A DNA stretch of 64,000 bases, taken from positions 29,902 through 93,901 of the forward strand of contig NZ_LQOY01000040.1 of assembly GCF_002101675.1 (NCBI RefSeq), written 5' to 3'. A model generated the notes under the pieces. That model did not search any database. It was not told the DNA's origin and saw nothing but the letters and a program-made list of their open reading frames with translations. Position 1 is the first letter of the stretch. Every line of letters starts with the position of its first letter. Positions 51,723-62,136 of this stretch are shown one piece after another. The DNA comes from Mycobacterium gordonae (GTDB lineage Bacteria; Actinomycetota; Actinomycetes; Mycobacteriales; Mycobacteriaceae). The position numbers and the translations under genes are program-made.

Positions 51723-53721
51723 GCCGGCCGGGACGAACAACCTGGGCCAAGCCACCAGCCCATATCTGCGTCAGCACGCCGACAACCCGGTGCACTGGCA
51801 GCAATGGAGTCCGGAGGCCCTCGCGGACGCCGCGGCACGCGACGTGCCGGTCCTGCTGTCCATCGGTTACGCCGCGTGCCACTGGTGCCATGTGATGGCC
51901 CACGAATCGTTCGAGGACGACGAGGTGGCCGCCGTCATGAACGCCGGCTTCGTCTGCATCAAGGTGGATCGCGAAGAGCGCCCCGACATCGACTCGGTCT
52001 ACATGAACGCCACCGTCGCGCTCACCGGGCAGGGCGGCTGGCCGATGACGTGCTTCCTCACCCCCGATGGGCGGCCCTTCTTCTGCGGCACTTACTACCC
52101 CAAAGACGCTTTCCTGCAGCTGCTTTCGGCAATCACCGAAACATGGACGCAGCGCCGGAACGAGGTCGAGGAAGCCTCGGACCACATCGCCGGCGAGTTG
52201 CGGTCGATGGCGTCAGGTCTGCCCGGTGGGGGACCGGAGATCGCGCCCGGCCTGTGCGACGACGCGGTTGCCGCGGTGCTGCGCGACCAGGACACGGTGC
52301 ACGGGGGTTTCGGCGCAGCACCGAAGTTCCCGCCGTCGGCGCTGCTCGAGGGTCTGCTGCGCCACCACGAGCGCACCGGGTCGGTTGACGCCTTGCAGGC
52401 GGTGTCTCGCGCCGGCAGTGCGATGGCCCGCGGCGGCATCTACGACCAACTCGCCGGCGGCTTCGCCCGCTACAGCGTCGACAACGCTTGGGTGGTGCCG
52501 CATTTCGAGAAGATGTTGTACGACAACGCACTGCTGCTGCGCTGCTACGCGCACTGGGCCCGCCGGACCGGTGATCCGCTGGCCCGCCGGGTCTCGGCCC
52601 AGACCGCGCGATTTCTGCTTGACGACCTGGCCGACGGCGACATGTTCACCTCGTCGCTGGACGCCGACGCGGACGGCCGCGAGGGCTCGACCTACGTTTG
52701 GACGCCGGCGCAGCTGGCCGAGGTGCTCGGCGACGACGACGGCGCATGGGCCGCAACGGTTTTCGGGGTGACCCGAGGGGGCAACTTCGAGCACGGATCA
52801 TCGGTGCTGCAGTTGCTCGAAGACCCCGACGACCCGGCACGCCTGGAACGCATTCGGTCGGCGCTGCTGGCGGCGCGGCTCACCCGGGCCCAGCCCGGAC
52901 GGGACGACAAAGTGGTCACCTCGTGGAACGGGCTGGCGATTACGGCGCTGGCCGAAGCCACTGTGGCGCTTGACGATTCAGAGCTGGCGCAGGCTGCGCG
53001 ACGTTGCGCGACCGCGCTGCTGAACCTGCATCTCGTCGACGGCCGGCTGCGGCGGGCCAGCCTGGGCGGGGTGGTGGGCGACAGCGCGGCCATCCTGGAG
53101 GATTACGCGATGCTGGCCACTGGATTGCTGGCGCTGTACCAACTGAGCCCCGACGACGCCTGGCTGGCCGCGGCCACCGGCCTGTTGGACACCGCGGTCC
53201 GGCACTTCAGCGACCCACGGCATCCCGGTCGCTGGTTCGACACCGCCGACGACGCCGAGCAACTCGTGCTGCGACCGGCCGACCCCATGGACGGGGCCAC
53301 GCCCTCAGGGGCGTCGTCGATCGCCGAGGCCCTGCTGACCGCCGCTCACCTCACCGATGCCGACCGGGCCGCGACGTACCTGCAGATGGCCGGGGACACG
53401 CTGGACGCGCACTCGGTGCTGCTGGCCCGGGCCCCACGTTCGGCCGGGCACTGGCTGGCGGTCGCCGAAGCCGCGGTGCGCGGGCCACTGCAGATCGCGG
53501 TCGCGTGCGCCGACACGACGTCGCCGCTGCTGGCCGACGCCCGGCGGCTCGCGCCCGGCGGGGCGATCGTCGTCGGCGGCGTCATGGACTCGTCACCCCT
53601 GCTGGCCGGCCGCGACCGGGTGGCCGGGGCCGACGCCGCCTATGTGTGCCGGGGCCGGACGTGCGACCTGCCGGTGACCAGTGCAGACCGACTCGCCACC
53701 GCCCTGGGGATACCCGGGTAG
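51709..53721 (+). CDS. Thioredoxin-domain protein, DUF255/YyaL family (Rv1084-like)
   Basis: 670 residues. The N-terminal thioredoxin-like domain (about 8-170) carries a CxxC at 57-60 in YAACHWCHVMAHESF. The rest is an (alpha/alpha)6-barrel like cellobiose epimerases and glycoside hydrolases, with FARYSVDNAWVVPHFEKMLY and KVVTSWNGLAITALA. The family (human SPATA20, bacterial YyaL) has no settled biochemical role. The ATG at 51709 fits the family start TNNLGQATSPYLRQHADNPV. Third gene of the mca unit, overlapping the previous gene by 14 bp. Confidence 0.92.
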   Translation: MTPAEPAGTNNLGQATSPYLRQHADNPVHWQQWSPEALADAAARDVPVLLSIGYAACHWCHVMAHESFEDDEVAAVMNAGFVCIKVDREERPDIDSVYMNATVALTGQGGWPMTCFLTPDGRPFFCGTYYPKDAFLQLLSAITETWTQRRNEVEEASDHIAGELRSMASGLPGGGPEIAPGLCDDAVAAVLRDQDTVHGGFGAAPKFPPSALLEGLLRHHERTGSVDALQAVSRAGSAMARGGIYDQLAGGFARYSVDNAWVVPHFEKMLYDNALLLRCYAHWARRTGDPLARRVSAQTARFLLDDLADGDMFTSSLDADADGREGSTYVWTPAQLAEVLGDDDGAWAATVFGVTRGGNFEHGSSVLQLLEDPDDPARLERIRSALLAARLTRAQPGRDDKVVTSWNGLAITALAEATVALDDSELAQAARRCATALLNLHLVDGRLRRASLGGVVGDSAAILEDYAMLATGLLALYQLSPDDAWLAAATGLLDTAVRHFSDPRHPGRWFDTADDAEQLVLRPADPMDGATPSGASSIAEALLTAAHLTDADRAATYLQMAGDTLDAHSVLLARAPRSAGHWLAVAEAAVRGPLQIAVACADTTSPLLADARRLAPGGAIVVGGVMDSSPLLAGRDRVAGADAAYVCRGRTCDLPVTSADRLATALGIPG

Positions 53722-53734
53722 TAGCGTGCGTCAC

Positions 53735-54118
53735 ATGCCGAACAGCCCCGACAGGTCGCAAGCGATCACCGAAACGGTCACCCGCTACATCGCCACGGTC
53801 ACCGACGGCAGCGCGGATGATCTGGCGGCGTTCTACGCCGATGACGCCACCCTGGAGGATCCGGTCGGCGGCGAGGTGCACATCGGCACCAACGCCATTC
53901 GCAGTTTCTATTCCTCCGTCACCGGTGTCCAGCGTGACTGCGAGCTGGTGACTCTGCGCGTCTCGGGCAATGAGGCGGCGTTCCATTTCCGGCTGACGAT
54001 CACCGCCGGCGACAACAAGATGCGGATCGAGCCGATCGAGACGATGGTGTTCGACTCCGACGGGAAGGTCACCGCGATGAAGGCTTACTGGTCACCGGCT
54101 GATGTGACTCAGCTCTGA
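53735..54118 (+). CDS. SnoaL/ketosteroid-isomerase-like NTF2-fold protein
   Basis: 127 residues with the NTF2 cone fold. ITETVTRYIATVTDGSADDL, FYADDATLEDPVGG and GTNAIRSFYSSV match the ketosteroid-isomerase group, in which a Tyr near residue 14-17 and an Asp near 38-42 are catalytic. A steroid or polyketide isomerase role is plausible but unproven. It sits between the Rv1084-like gene and the hemolysin III gene, where M. tuberculosis has, to my knowledge, no such gene. TAGCGT 7 nt before the ATG at 53735 could be its -10 box. Confidence 0.75.
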   Translation: MPNSPDRSQAITETVTRYIATVTDGSADDLAAFYADDATLEDPVGGEVHIGTNAIRSFYSSVTGVQRDCELVTLRVSGNEAAFHFRLTITAGDNKMRIEPIETMVFDSDGKVTAMKAYWSPADVTQL

Positions 54119-54125
54119 GCTCGAC

Positions 54126-54866
54126 TCAGAAGACCACGAACCACATGGCGATGTAGTGGCAGATCGCCGCCACGGCGGTGCAGGCGTGGAAAAACTCGTG
54201 GTAGCCGAAGGTCGACGGCCACGGGTCGGGCCACTTCAGCGCGTAGAGGATGCCGCCGATGCTGTACAGCGCGCCGCCGACGAACAGCAGCACCATCGCC
54301 GCCACTCCGGCGTTGTGCAGGATCGAGCTGGTGTACCAGACCGCTACCCACCCCAGCAGGATGTAGAGCGGCACGCCCACCCAGCGCGGGGCGGTCGGCC
54401 ACAGCATCTTGAGGGTGACTCCCGCCAGCGCACCGCCCCACACGATCGCCAGCACCACGTGCCCGTCATGCCCGGGCAATGCCAGCAGGGCGAACGGCGT
54501 GTAGCTGCCGGCGATGAAGATGAAGATCATCGAGTGATCCGCACGCTTCATCCACATGCGGGCGGTGTTCGACTTCCAGTTCACCCGGTGGTAGGTGGCA
54601 CTGACGGTGAACATGATGATGGTGGCGAACGTGTAGAGCATCGTCGCCAGGCCGGCCTTGGTGGAATCGAGCGCCCACGACACGGCGACCAGCGATGCGC
54701 CGGCGAAAACGGCGGCACCCGCGGAGTACACGTGTATCCAGCCGCGGAAGCGCGGCTTCTTGAGAACCTTGGCGACGCCCTCGGCGATCTGGTGGGCGGC
54801 GTTGGCCGGCGATGGGCCCTCGTGGTCCGGTCCTGTGCTGGTGAGCGTGCTGGTCTGGCTGCTCAT
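54126..54866 (-). CDS. Hemolysin III/PAQR family membrane protein (Rv1085c-like)
   Basis: 246 residues with seven membrane helices after a polar 45-residue N-terminus. Family motifs: [11 protein letters not shown] after helix 2, [18 protein letters not shown] in helix 3, and [15 protein letters not shown] in the last helix. The histidines form the metal site shared by HlyIII and PAQR receptors. Named for a Bacillus haemolysin, but most members are not toxins; a membrane-lipid or hydrolase role is possible. Converges on the SnoaL-like gene (7 bp apart) and is divergent from the Z-FPP synthase gene. Confidence 0.9.
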   Translation of the reverse strand: MSSQTSTLTSTGPDHEGPSPANAAHQIAEGVAKVLKKPRFRGWIHVYSAGAAVFAGASLVAVSWALDSTKAGLATMLYTFATIIMFTVSATYHRVNWKSNTARMWMKRADHSMIFIFIAGSYTPFALLALPGHDGHVVLAIVWGGALAGVTLKMLWPTAPRWVGVPLYILLGWVAVWYTSSILHNAGVAAMVLLFVGGALYSIGGILYALKWPDPWPSTFGYHEFFHACTAVAAICHYIAMWFVVF

Positions 54867-54997
54867 CTGTCCTGGTGCCCCGCCTTGTCCGTCGGTCGGT
54901 ATCTGATCTCAAGGGTAGCGGGATCAGCTGAGAGAACACGCTTAGACTTGGCGTGATATTGCCGGACATGGCAGCCGGAATTTGGTGTTGGTCACAG

Positions 54998-55003
54998 TAG
55001 TGT
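54998..55003 (+). promoter_or_regulatory. Candidate -10 box of the Z-FPP synthase gene
   Basis: TAGTGT fits TANNNT and lies 8 nt before the GTG at 55012, with no ribosome site between. This supports the GTG as the start of a leaderless or nearly leaderless mRNA rather than the TTG at 54982. Confidence 0.42.
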
Positions 55004-55011
55004 GGGATGTC

Positions 55012-55800
55012 GTGGAAATCATCCCGCCGCGGATCAAGGAGCCGTTGTACCGGCTGTACGAGCTGCGACTGCGGCAGGGGTTGGCCGCGTCCCGATCCGA
55101 GTTGCCGCGCCACATCGCGGTGTTGTGCGACGGCAACCGGCGGTGGGCGCGCAGCCTGGGGTATGACGACGTCAGCGTCGGCTACCGGATGGGCGCGATC
55201 AAGATCGCCGAGATGTTGCGGTGGTGCCAGGAAGCCGGGATCGAGATGGCCACCATCTATCTGCTGTCGACCGAGAACCTGCAACGCGACCCTGACGAAC
55301 TCGCCGCGCTGCTCGAGATCATCACCGACGTCGTCGAAGAAATCTGCGCTCCGGCCAACCGTTGGAGCGTCCGAACGGTAGGCGATCTGGAGTTGCTGGG
55401 CGAGGCTCAGGCCCGCCGGTTGCGGGGCGCCGTGGATTCCACGCCCCAGAACGCGTCCTTCCACGTCAACGTCGCGGTGGGTTACGGCGGCCGTCAGGAA
55501 ATCGTCGACGCGGTGCGCGCGCTGCTGGGCAAGCGACTCGCCGACGGCGCCACCGCCGAGGAACTCATCGACGCCGTTACCGTCGAAGGGATCTCCGAAA
55601 ATCTCTACACCTCGGGGCAACCCGACCCCGACCTGGTGATCCGAACCTCAGGTGAGCAGCGGCTGTCCGGTTTTTTGCTGTGGCAGAGCGCTTACTCGGA
55701 GATGTGGTTCACTGAGGCGCACTGGCCCGCGTTCCGGCGGGTCGATTTTCTGCGCGCACTGCGCGACTACAGCATGCGCAACCGCCGTTACGGCAAGTAG
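55012..55800 (+). CDS. Short-chain Z-isoprenyl diphosphate synthase, (2Z,6E)-farnesyl diphosphate synthase (Rv1086-like)
   Basis: 262 residues from the GTG at 55012, exactly the length and start context of M. tuberculosis Rv1086. cis-Prenyltransferase motifs: HIAVLCDGNRRWAR with the catalytic Asp40, YLLSTENLQRDPDEL, VNVAVGYGGRQEIVDA and the C-terminal RTSGEQRLSGFLLWQ and YSEMWFTEAHWPAF. The enzyme adds one isopentenyl unit to geranyl diphosphate, giving omega,E,Z-farnesyl diphosphate, the precursor extended to decaprenyl phosphate. Decaprenyl phosphate carries arabinose and mannose, linking it to Ppm1 function. Confidence 0.94.
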   Translation: MEIIPPRIKEPLYRLYELRLRQGLAASRSELPRHIAVLCDGNRRWARSLGYDDVSVGYRMGAIKIAEMLRWCQEAGIEMATIYLLSTENLQRDPDELAALLEIITDVVEEICAPANRWSVRTVGDLELLGEAQARRLRGAVDSTPQNASFHVNVAVGYGGRQEIVDAVRALLGKRLADGATAEELIDAVTVEGISENLYTSGQPDPDLVIRTSGEQRLSGFLLWQSAYSEMWFTEAHWPAFRRVDFLRALRDYSMRNRRYGK

Positions 55801-56309
55801 CGGAGCGTCCGTACCGGACGATGCCGGGCTGCCGTTCGGCGTGTCGTTTTAGGCCAGTTTTGTCACACCTACTGTGTCATTTCGGTCGCCTGGGGGCAGG
55901 CAAGAGATCCTGACAGCAAACTTCCCTACGTTGCGCCTGGGTAACGAGCGGCCAAAAAATTTCACAGCCAACCCTCATATTAGCTAGGCTATCGAGCCAC
56001 TTGTCGGACGGTTACTGATCAGTAGGCTGTGTCTAATAGCAAGCTAAATCGGCTGTGACACAACTCTTTTCAGACTTCAATAAGTTGTGGGGCGGGTGAC
56101 GTCCAGATCGAGGGGCGCTTACTAACATGAATTTAATAGTGCGTATTGGCTATTGCGACTTCGGCTAACGGTGTACAACAGCGCGCACAGCGACACGCTC
56201 AGAAAAATCTGAAAATACGTGTTGTCAGATCTGGTGTTTCCGTCTTGCGTGGATGTACATTCCCAATCGCGTGTCCAACCATCGGCCATGAACCACAGGA
56301 GTTTCAGCG
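55801..56309. other. 509-bp AT-richer leader region before the giant PE_PGRS
   Basis: No gene is seen. From about 55850 to 56240 the sequence is visibly richer in A and T than the rest of the window (e.g. around aatttaatagtgcgtattgg at 56130), which is typical of control regions of PE/PPE genes and of Lsr2-type silencing. AGGAG at 56297-56301 is the ribosome site of the PE_PGRS. Several TA-rich hexamers could be -10 boxes and I cannot choose among them. Confidence 0.5.
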
Positions 56310-59300
56310 ATGTCGTATTTGGTGGCTGCCCCCGACCTGCTCGCTGCTGCGGCAACGAATTTGCAGAGTCTGGGTGCGTCGATCAACGAGGCCAACGGGA
56401 CCTGGGCAGGTCCTATCACCTCGTTGCTGCCGGCCGCTCGCGACGAGGTGTCGACCGCCATCGCTGCGCTGTTCGGCACGCACGCACAGGGCTACCAAGC
56501 CTTGAGTTCCGAAGCCCAGGCGTTCCATCAGCAGTTCGTGCAGGCTTTGAACAGCGCCGGCAATGCGTACTCCGCAGGCGAGGCGTTCAACGCCTCGCCG
56601 CTGCAGGCCGTGTCAGACCTGATCAACGCGCCATCGCAGGCACTCTTCCAGCGTCCGCTGATCGGCAACGGCGCTGACGCCGCCCCGGGCAGCGGCGCCA
56701 ACGGTGGCGCGGGCGGTTTGCTGTGGGGCAACGGCGGGGCCGGTGGATCCGGCGCCGCGGGTCAAGCCGGAGGGGCCGGTGGAGCGGCGGGTTTGTTCGG
56801 TAACGGCGGGGTCGGCGGGGTCGGCGGAGCGGGCGCCGTCGGCGGAAACGGCGGCTCCGGCGGGACGCTCTGGGGCAACGGCGGTATGGGCGGAACGGGC
56901 GGTATCGGGGCCACGGCTGGCGCGATCGGCGCCGCGGGGGGCAACGGCGGAAACGCTGGGTTCTTTGGTAACGGCGGGGTTGGCGGCGCTGGCGGAGTTG
57001 GCGGTGCCGGTGACCAGCTGTTGGGCATCCACGGCGGCAATGGCGGGGTCGGCGGTGTGGGCGGTAACGGCGGGACGGTGTTCAGCCAGGCCGGCGTCGG
57101 CGGCGCCGGTGGCGCGGGTGGCGCGGGTTGGGTGGGTGCCGATGCGACGACCCCCGGTGGCGCCGGCGGCACTGGCGGCAACGGCGGAAATGGCGGTGCC
57201 GGCGGTGCGGCCGGCGGTACCGGCATGTTCGGCTCCGGTGCGGTGGGCGGCGCCGGTGGTGCGGCCGGGCTAGGCGGTAACGGCGGGGCCGGTGGCGGCG
57301 GCGACATCGGCACTCCCAACGGCGGGGCGGGCGGCCAGGGCGGCAACCCCGGCATCGGCGGAGTGGGCGGAGCGGGTTCACTCGGCGCGGCAAACGGCGC
57401 CATGGGCGCGGCGGCAACTACCGGCGGCAACGGTGGTGCCGGCGGTGCGGGCCTGACCGCCGCGGGTGGCTCGAACGCAGCCGGCGGCAACGGCGGCGCC
57501 GGCGGGAACGCCGGGACGGCTGGCCACGGCGGCATCGGTGGCGCCGGCGGTAACGGTGACGGCAGCGGAGCGGGCGGCACCGGCGGTGCCGGTGGCGTCG
57601 GCGTGGTCGGTGGTATTGGTGGCGCCGGCGGTGACGGCGGCGTGACGGGCAACGGTGGCAACGGTGGTGCCGGCGGTGCCGGTGTGGCCGGCGCCGCCGG
57701 AGCGAACGGGGCTACCCCAGGAGCCGCGGGCGCCACGGGTGCAGTCGGTGGCACCGGTGGCGTCGGTGGTGCCGGTGGCCGCGGCGGTGCCGTGTCAGGC
57801 AACGGCGGAAACGGCGGTGCCGGTGGCGTCGGCGGGCTCGGCGGAGCCGGCGGTTCCGGAGCGACCGGGGCCGACGCAGCCGTCGCCGGAGCCACCGGCG
57901 GAACCGGCGGCATCGGCGGCAGTGGCGGCGCCGGTGGACACGGCGGTGCCGGCGGGGCCGCCGGCGTCGCGCTGGGCAGCGGGACCGGTGGGATCACCGG
58001 CGTCGGCGGCGCGGGCGGCCAGGGCGGTGCCGCTGGGATCGGCGGCGATGGCGGGGTCGGCGGAGCTGGCGACATCAACGTGCGTAACGGCGGTACCGGC
58101 GGCCAGGGTGGAAATCCCGGCGTCGGCGGGGCCGGCGGGGCTGGCGGAGTGAACGGCACCGGAACCAGCGTCTCCGCGTCCGGTTCGGCGGGGACGGCCG
58201 CATTGAGTGGCGGCAACGGCGGCGCCGGTGGCGCGGGCTGGAACGCGACCTCTCCAGGCGCCAACGGCGGTGACGGCGGGCGCGGCGGCGCCGGCGGTCG
58301 CGTCGGAAACGGTGGCGCGGGCGGTGCCGGCGGTAACGGCGCCATCGGCGCCACCGGCACCGATCCGACCCAGACCGGCGGCGCCGGCGGGACCGGCGGC
58401 AACGGCGGTAACGGCGGCGAGGGTGGTGCGGCCGGGACAACCGCGGGCTTCGGCGGGGCCGGCGGACAGGGCGGCATCGGCGGGCAGGGCGGTACCGGCG
58501 CGGCCGGCGCCAACGCAACCGACCCGTCCCAGATCGCCGGCACCGGTGGAAACGGCGGAGCCGGTGGGCAAGGTGGCAACGGCGGTAAGGGTGGCAACGC
58601 GCCGAACCCCCTCGGCAACCTGGGTGTCGGCGGTAACGGTGGCGCCGGCGGCGCGGCCGGGTTGGGCGGTGATGGTGGTCATGGCGCCAACGGCACCATC
58701 GACAGCATCAACGGGGGTGCCGGTGGACTCGGCGGTAACCCGGGCACCGGCGGCGGCGGTGGCCAGGGTGCCTTCGGGTCGACCAGCGGTGGCAACGGAG
58801 CCGCCGGTGCCGCGGCGACCGCAGGCGGCAACGGCGGCGCCGGTGGTGACGGGTACAACGCCGCTGCCGGCACGGTGACCGGTGCCGCCGGCGGCAACGG
58901 TGGCGCCGGCGGCGCCGGCGGCGCAGTCGGCAACGGCGGTGCGGGCGGCAAGGGTGGAGACGGTGCCACGGGCGCGCAGGGCGCCACCGGTGGCACCGGC
59001 CTGACCGGAGAGACGGGTCAGGCCGGTGGGATCGGCGGTAACGGCGGTGCCGGCGGTGTGGCCGGGGCGCTCGCGGGTAACGGCGGTGCCGGTGGTGCCG
59101 GCGGTGCCGGCGGTAGCGGCGGCGTAGGTGGTACCGGCGGTGTCGGTGCGGACGGTGCCGACGGTGGCGGAACCGGCGGCGTGGGTGGCCAGGGCGGCGT
59201 CGGCGGGGCGGGTGCCGTCGGCGGTAACGGTGGTGCGGGCGGTGCGTCCGCGAAGGGCATCGCGGGGGCCCTCGGCGCCGGTGGTGCTGGCGGAAGCGGT

Positions 59301-62054
59301 GGAGCGGCCGGCGTCGGAGGCACCGGTGGTGTCGGTGGAAACGGCAACTCCGGCAGCGTCAACGGCGGTACCGGCGGGCAGGGCGGTAACCCAGGCACCG
59401 GAGGTGCCGGTGCGGCGCACGGGAGTGGCGGCGCGGGCACCGGCCCGAACGGCGTCACTGGCGCTGCCGCGACCACTGGCGGCGACGGTGGCGTCGGCGG
59501 CAAGGGTTATGCCGCCGAGGCCGGCTCGAACGCGAACGGTGGCGTCGGCGGCGACGGTGGCGCCGGCGGCGTTCTGGGTAGCGGTGGTGCCGGCGGCGTC
59601 GGTGGCGCCGGCGACGGCACTGGCACCGGCGGCGCCGGTGGTCACGGTGGCGACAGCGGAGCGCAGGCCGGCAACGGTGGTGTCGGTGGTGCCGGTGGCG
59701 CTGGTGGCGAAACGGGCGCCGGTGGCATCGGTGGTACGGGTGGCCTCGGCCAATCGCCGGTGGGTGTTGGCGGTGCAGGGGGTCACGGCGGCGCCGGCGG
59801 TACGACATCCGGTGACGGCGGCGCCGGTGGTACCGGCGGTATCGGTCAGGCCGGCGGCGGCGCCGGCGGTCATGGTGGTGATGCCGGAAAGAGTGGCACC
59901 GGCGGCGCGGGTGGCAGCGGTGGTGCGGGTCTGGCGGGCAAGGCCGGTGCGGCTGGGGTCGGCTCGGGCGGCAATGGCGCCGACGGAGTTGCGGGCGGTT
60001 TCGGTGGTGCCGGCGGTGACGGTGGTGCCGGCGGCACGGTGTCCGGTAACGGCGGAGCCGGCGGTATGGGTGGCGCCGGGGCGCAAGGCGGTACCGGCGG
60101 TAAAGGCGCCAACTCGACGAACCCGACCACCGCTGGTGGCGCCGGTGGCGCCGGCGGTGCCGGCGGCGTGGGTGGCGCCGGCGGTAACGGTGGTGCCGCT
60201 ACTGCGGGAACCCAGGGTGCTGCCGGAGACGGCGGTGCCGGTGGGGCGTCCGGCCTGGGCGGCGACGGCGGCCGCGGTGCCGACGGCACCGTGGGCAACA
60301 TCAACGCGAGCAATGGTGGTAAGGGCGGCGACGCGGGCGCTGTCGGGACCGGCGGAGCGGCAGGAACCGGCTCAACTACCGGAAACAACGGTGCCGACGG
60401 TGCCGCGGCCAGCAGTAGCGGCCATGGCGGCGATGGCGGTAACGGCTTCAACGCCGGCGCGCTCACCAACGGCTCGGCCGGTGGCAACGGCGGCAACGGT
60501 GGTGCCGGTGGTTCGGTGGGTAACGGCGGCGCCGGCGGCACGGGCGGCAACGGCGCGACCGGAACCGTCGGCACGGCTGGCACGGGTACCGGTACCGGTG
60601 GCACCGGTGGCGCGGGCGGTATCGGTGGCAACGGTGGCGCCGGTGGCGCGGGCGGCTCGATCTCCGGCAATGGCGGTAACGGCGGCCTCGCGGGTAACGG
60701 TGGCCAAGGTGGCGTGGGCGGTGCCGGCGCCAGTTCCACGTCAACGGCCGTCGGCGGCAATGGTGGACTCGGCGGAACCGGTGGTGGCGGTGGTATAGGT
60801 GGGGCCGCGGGTGCCGCGACGAACGGAACCTCGGGTGCTGCCGGTAACGGCGGTAACGGCGGCAATGGCGGCGCCGGCGGCGCTGCCGGCAACGGCTTCA
60901 ACCGCGCGAACGGTACCGCCGCCAACGGAACCAACGGCGGCAACGGTGGTGCCGGTGGCAATGCCGGTTCGGGCGGCGCCGGCGGGACCGGCACCGCGAC
61001 CACCGCGGGCGGCGCCGGCGGTAACGGCGGTCAAGGTGGACTCGGCGCCAACGGTGGCCTCGGCGGTAACGGTAGTAGCGGCACCACGACCCAGGCTGGC
61101 GGTGCTGGTGGTACCGGCGGCATCGCCGGTGCCGGCGGTAACGGTGGCAACGCCGGCGCCGGCGGCGCGGGCAGCTCCGGTGGCGCGGCCGGCCTGGCCG
61201 GAGCCGGTGGCGGGGGCGGCACCGGTGGTGCGGGCGGTAGCGGCGGCAATGCCGGGCCGAACACCGCCACCACCGGTGCGGCCGGCGGTGCGAGCGGCGC
61301 CGGTGGCGCCGGAGCCAACGGCGGAACCGGTGGTAACGGCGCATCCGGCGGTGCAGCCACCAGCGGCACGCCGGGAGCCGCCAGCAACGGTGGCGCGGGC
61401 GGCAGCGGCGGCAACGGCGGGGCGTCTGGCAACGGCGGCGCCGGTGGTAAGTCCACCTCGACGGGCACCGGCGGGGCCGGCGGCTCGTCCGCCAACGGCG
61501 GCGCCTCCGGCAATGGTGGCGTTGGCGGCACGGGCGGTGCCGGCACCGCCACCACCGCGGGCGGCACCGGTGGGGTCGGTGGTACCGGTGGCGTCGGTGG
61601 GGCCTCGGGTAACGGCGGCACCGGTGGCGTCGGCGGTACGACGGGGGCCGGAGGTGTCGGCGGAAGCGTCGGTACCGGTGGTGCCGGTGGCATCGGCGGG
61701 AATGGTGGTGCCGGTGGTGCCGGCAACTCCGGCGGTGGCACACCGGCCGGCGGAACCGGCGGGGCGGCCGGCAATTCCGGTAACGGCGGCAACGCCGGCA
61801 CGGCCGGCGCTGGTGGCAACTCCACAACCGGTGCCACCGGCGGCAAGGGCGGCAACGGTGGCACCGGCGGTGCCGGCGGTAACAAGGCCACCGGCGGCGC
61901 GGGCGGCGCCGGACTGGGTGGTGCGGTCACCGGTGGAACCGGCGCCAACGGCACCCCCGGCAACGGCGGCACCGGCAGCAACGGCGCCGCCGGCGGCAAC
62001 CCGACTCCGGGCAACACCGGCACCAACGGCAGCAACGGCCCCAACGGCACCTAG
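56310..62054 (+). CDS. Giant PE_PGRS family protein
   Basis: 1914 residues. PE domain about 1-100 ([20 protein letters not shown]), linker [13 protein letters not shown], then about 1780 residues of GGAGG/GGNGG/GGxG repeats with no unique C-terminal domain; it ends with a short Asn/Pro/Thr-rich tail ([14 protein letters not shown]). Longer-range periodic modules recur, e.g. [11 protein letters not shown] (several copies), [10 protein letters not shown] and the AATTGGNGGAGG type. It follows Rv1086, where M. tuberculosis has PE_PGRS21, but is much longer than I recall for that protein. Expected to be exported by ESX-5 to the cell surface; glycine-triplet helices can bind calcium. A PPE-MPTR gene follows 82 bp downstream. 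Confidence 0.92.
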   Translation: MSYLVAAPDLLAAAATNLQSLGASINEANGTWAGPITSLLPAARDEVSTAIAALFGTHAQGYQALSSEAQAFHQQFVQALNSAGNAYSAGEAFNASPLQAVSDLINAPSQALFQRPLIGNGADAAPGSGANGGAGGLLWGNGGAGGSGAAGQAGGAGGAAGLFGNGGVGGVGGAGAVGGNGGSGGTLWGNGGMGGTGGIGATAGAIGAAGGNGGNAGFFGNGGVGGAGGVGGAGDQLLGIHGGNGGVGGVGGNGGTVFSQAGVGGAGGAGGAGWVGADATTPGGAGGTGGNGGNGGAGGAAGGTGMFGSGAVGGAGGAAGLGGNGGAGGGGDIGTPNGGAGGQGGNPGIGGVGGAGSLGAANGAMGAAATTGGNGGAGGAGLTAAGGSNAAGGNGGAGGNAGTAGHGGIGGAGGNGDGSGAGGTGGAGGVGVVGGIGGAGGDGGVTGNGGNGGAGGAGVAGAAGANGATPGAAGATGAVGGTGGVGGAGGRGGAVSGNGGNGGAGGVGGLGGAGGSGATGADAAVAGATGGTGGIGGSGGAGGHGGAGGAAGVALGSGTGGITGVGGAGGQGGAAGIGGDGGVGGAGDINVRNGGTGGQGGNPGVGGAGGAGGVNGTGTSVSASGSAGTAALSGGNGGAGGAGWNATSPGANGGDGGRGGAGGRVGNGGAGGAGGNGAIGATGTDPTQTGGAGGTGGNGGNGGEGGAAGTTAGFGGAGGQGGIGGQGGTGAAGANATDPSQIAGTGGNGGAGGQGGNGGKGGNAPNPLGNLGVGGNGGAGGAAGLGGDGGHGANGTIDSINGGAGGLGGNPGTGGGGGQGAFGSTSGGNGAAGAAATAGGNGGAGGDGYNAAAGTVTGAAGGNGGAGGAGGAVGNGGAGGKGGDGATGAQGATGGTGLTGETGQAGGIGGNGGAGGVAGALAGNGGAGGAGGAGGSGGVGGTGGVGADGADGGGTGGVGGQGGVGGAGAVGGNGGAGGASAKGIAGALGAGGAGGSGGAAGVGGTGGVGGNGNSGSVNGGTGGQGGNPGTGGAGAAHGSGGAGTGPNGVTGAAATTGGDGGVGGKGYAAEAGSNANGGVGGDGGAGGVLGSGGAGGVGGAGDGTGTGGAGGHGGDSGAQAGNGGVGGAGGAGGETGAGGIGGTGGLGQSPVGVGGAGGHGGAGGTTSGDGGAGGTGGIGQAGGGAGGHGGDAGKSGTGGAGGSGGAGLAGKAGAAGVGSGGNGADGVAGGFGGAGGDGGAGGTVSGNGGAGGMGGAGAQGGTGGKGANSTNPTTAGGAGGAGGAGGVGGAGGNGGAATAGTQGAAGDGGAGGASGLGGDGGRGADGTVGNINASNGGKGGDAGAVGTGGAAGTGSTTGNNGADGAAASSSGHGGDGGNGFNAGALTNGSAGGNGGNGGAGGSVGNGGAGGTGGNGATGTVGTAGTGTGTGGTGGAGGIGGNGGAGGAGGSISGNGGNGGLAGNGGQGGVGGAGASSTSTAVGGNGGLGGTGGGGGIGGAAGAATNGTSGAAGNGGNGGNGGAGGAAGNGFNRANGTAANGTNGGNGGAGGNAGSGGAGGTGTATTAGGAGGNGGQGGLGANGGLGGNGSSGTTTQAGGAGGTGGIAGAGGNGGNAGAGGAGSSGGAAGLAGAGGGGGTGGAGGSGGNAGPNTATTGAAGGASGAGGAGANGGTGGNGASGGAATSGTPGAASNGGAGGSGGNGGASGNGGAGGKSTSTGTGGAGGSSANGGASGNGGVGGTGGAGTATTAGGTGGVGGTGGVGGASGNGGTGGVGGTTGAGGVGGSVGTGGAGGIGGNGGAGGAGNSGGGTPAGGTGGAAGNSGNGGNAGTAGAGGNSTTGATGGKGGNGGTGGAGGNKATGGAGGAGLGGAVTGGTGANGTPGNGGTGSNGAAGGNPTPGNTGTNGSNGPNGT

Positions 62055-62136
62055 CAACTCCATCCGGTCTACCAGGCATTACTCCACACATGGGCGAACA
62101 GCGACCGTCAGAAATGCAAGGAAGAGGATTGAGCCG

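Noticed and set aside
56122..56355. 77-codon minus-strand frame before the giant PE_PGRS
   Set aside because: It overlaps the PE domain antisense, lacks a ribosome site and shows no recognisable protein.
56762..62063. Very long proline-, threonine- or alanine-rich frames on the minus strand (618, 763 and 440 codons)
   Set aside because: They are exact antisense shadows of the GGC/GGN repeats of the PE_PGRS gene; no ribosome site, no domain.
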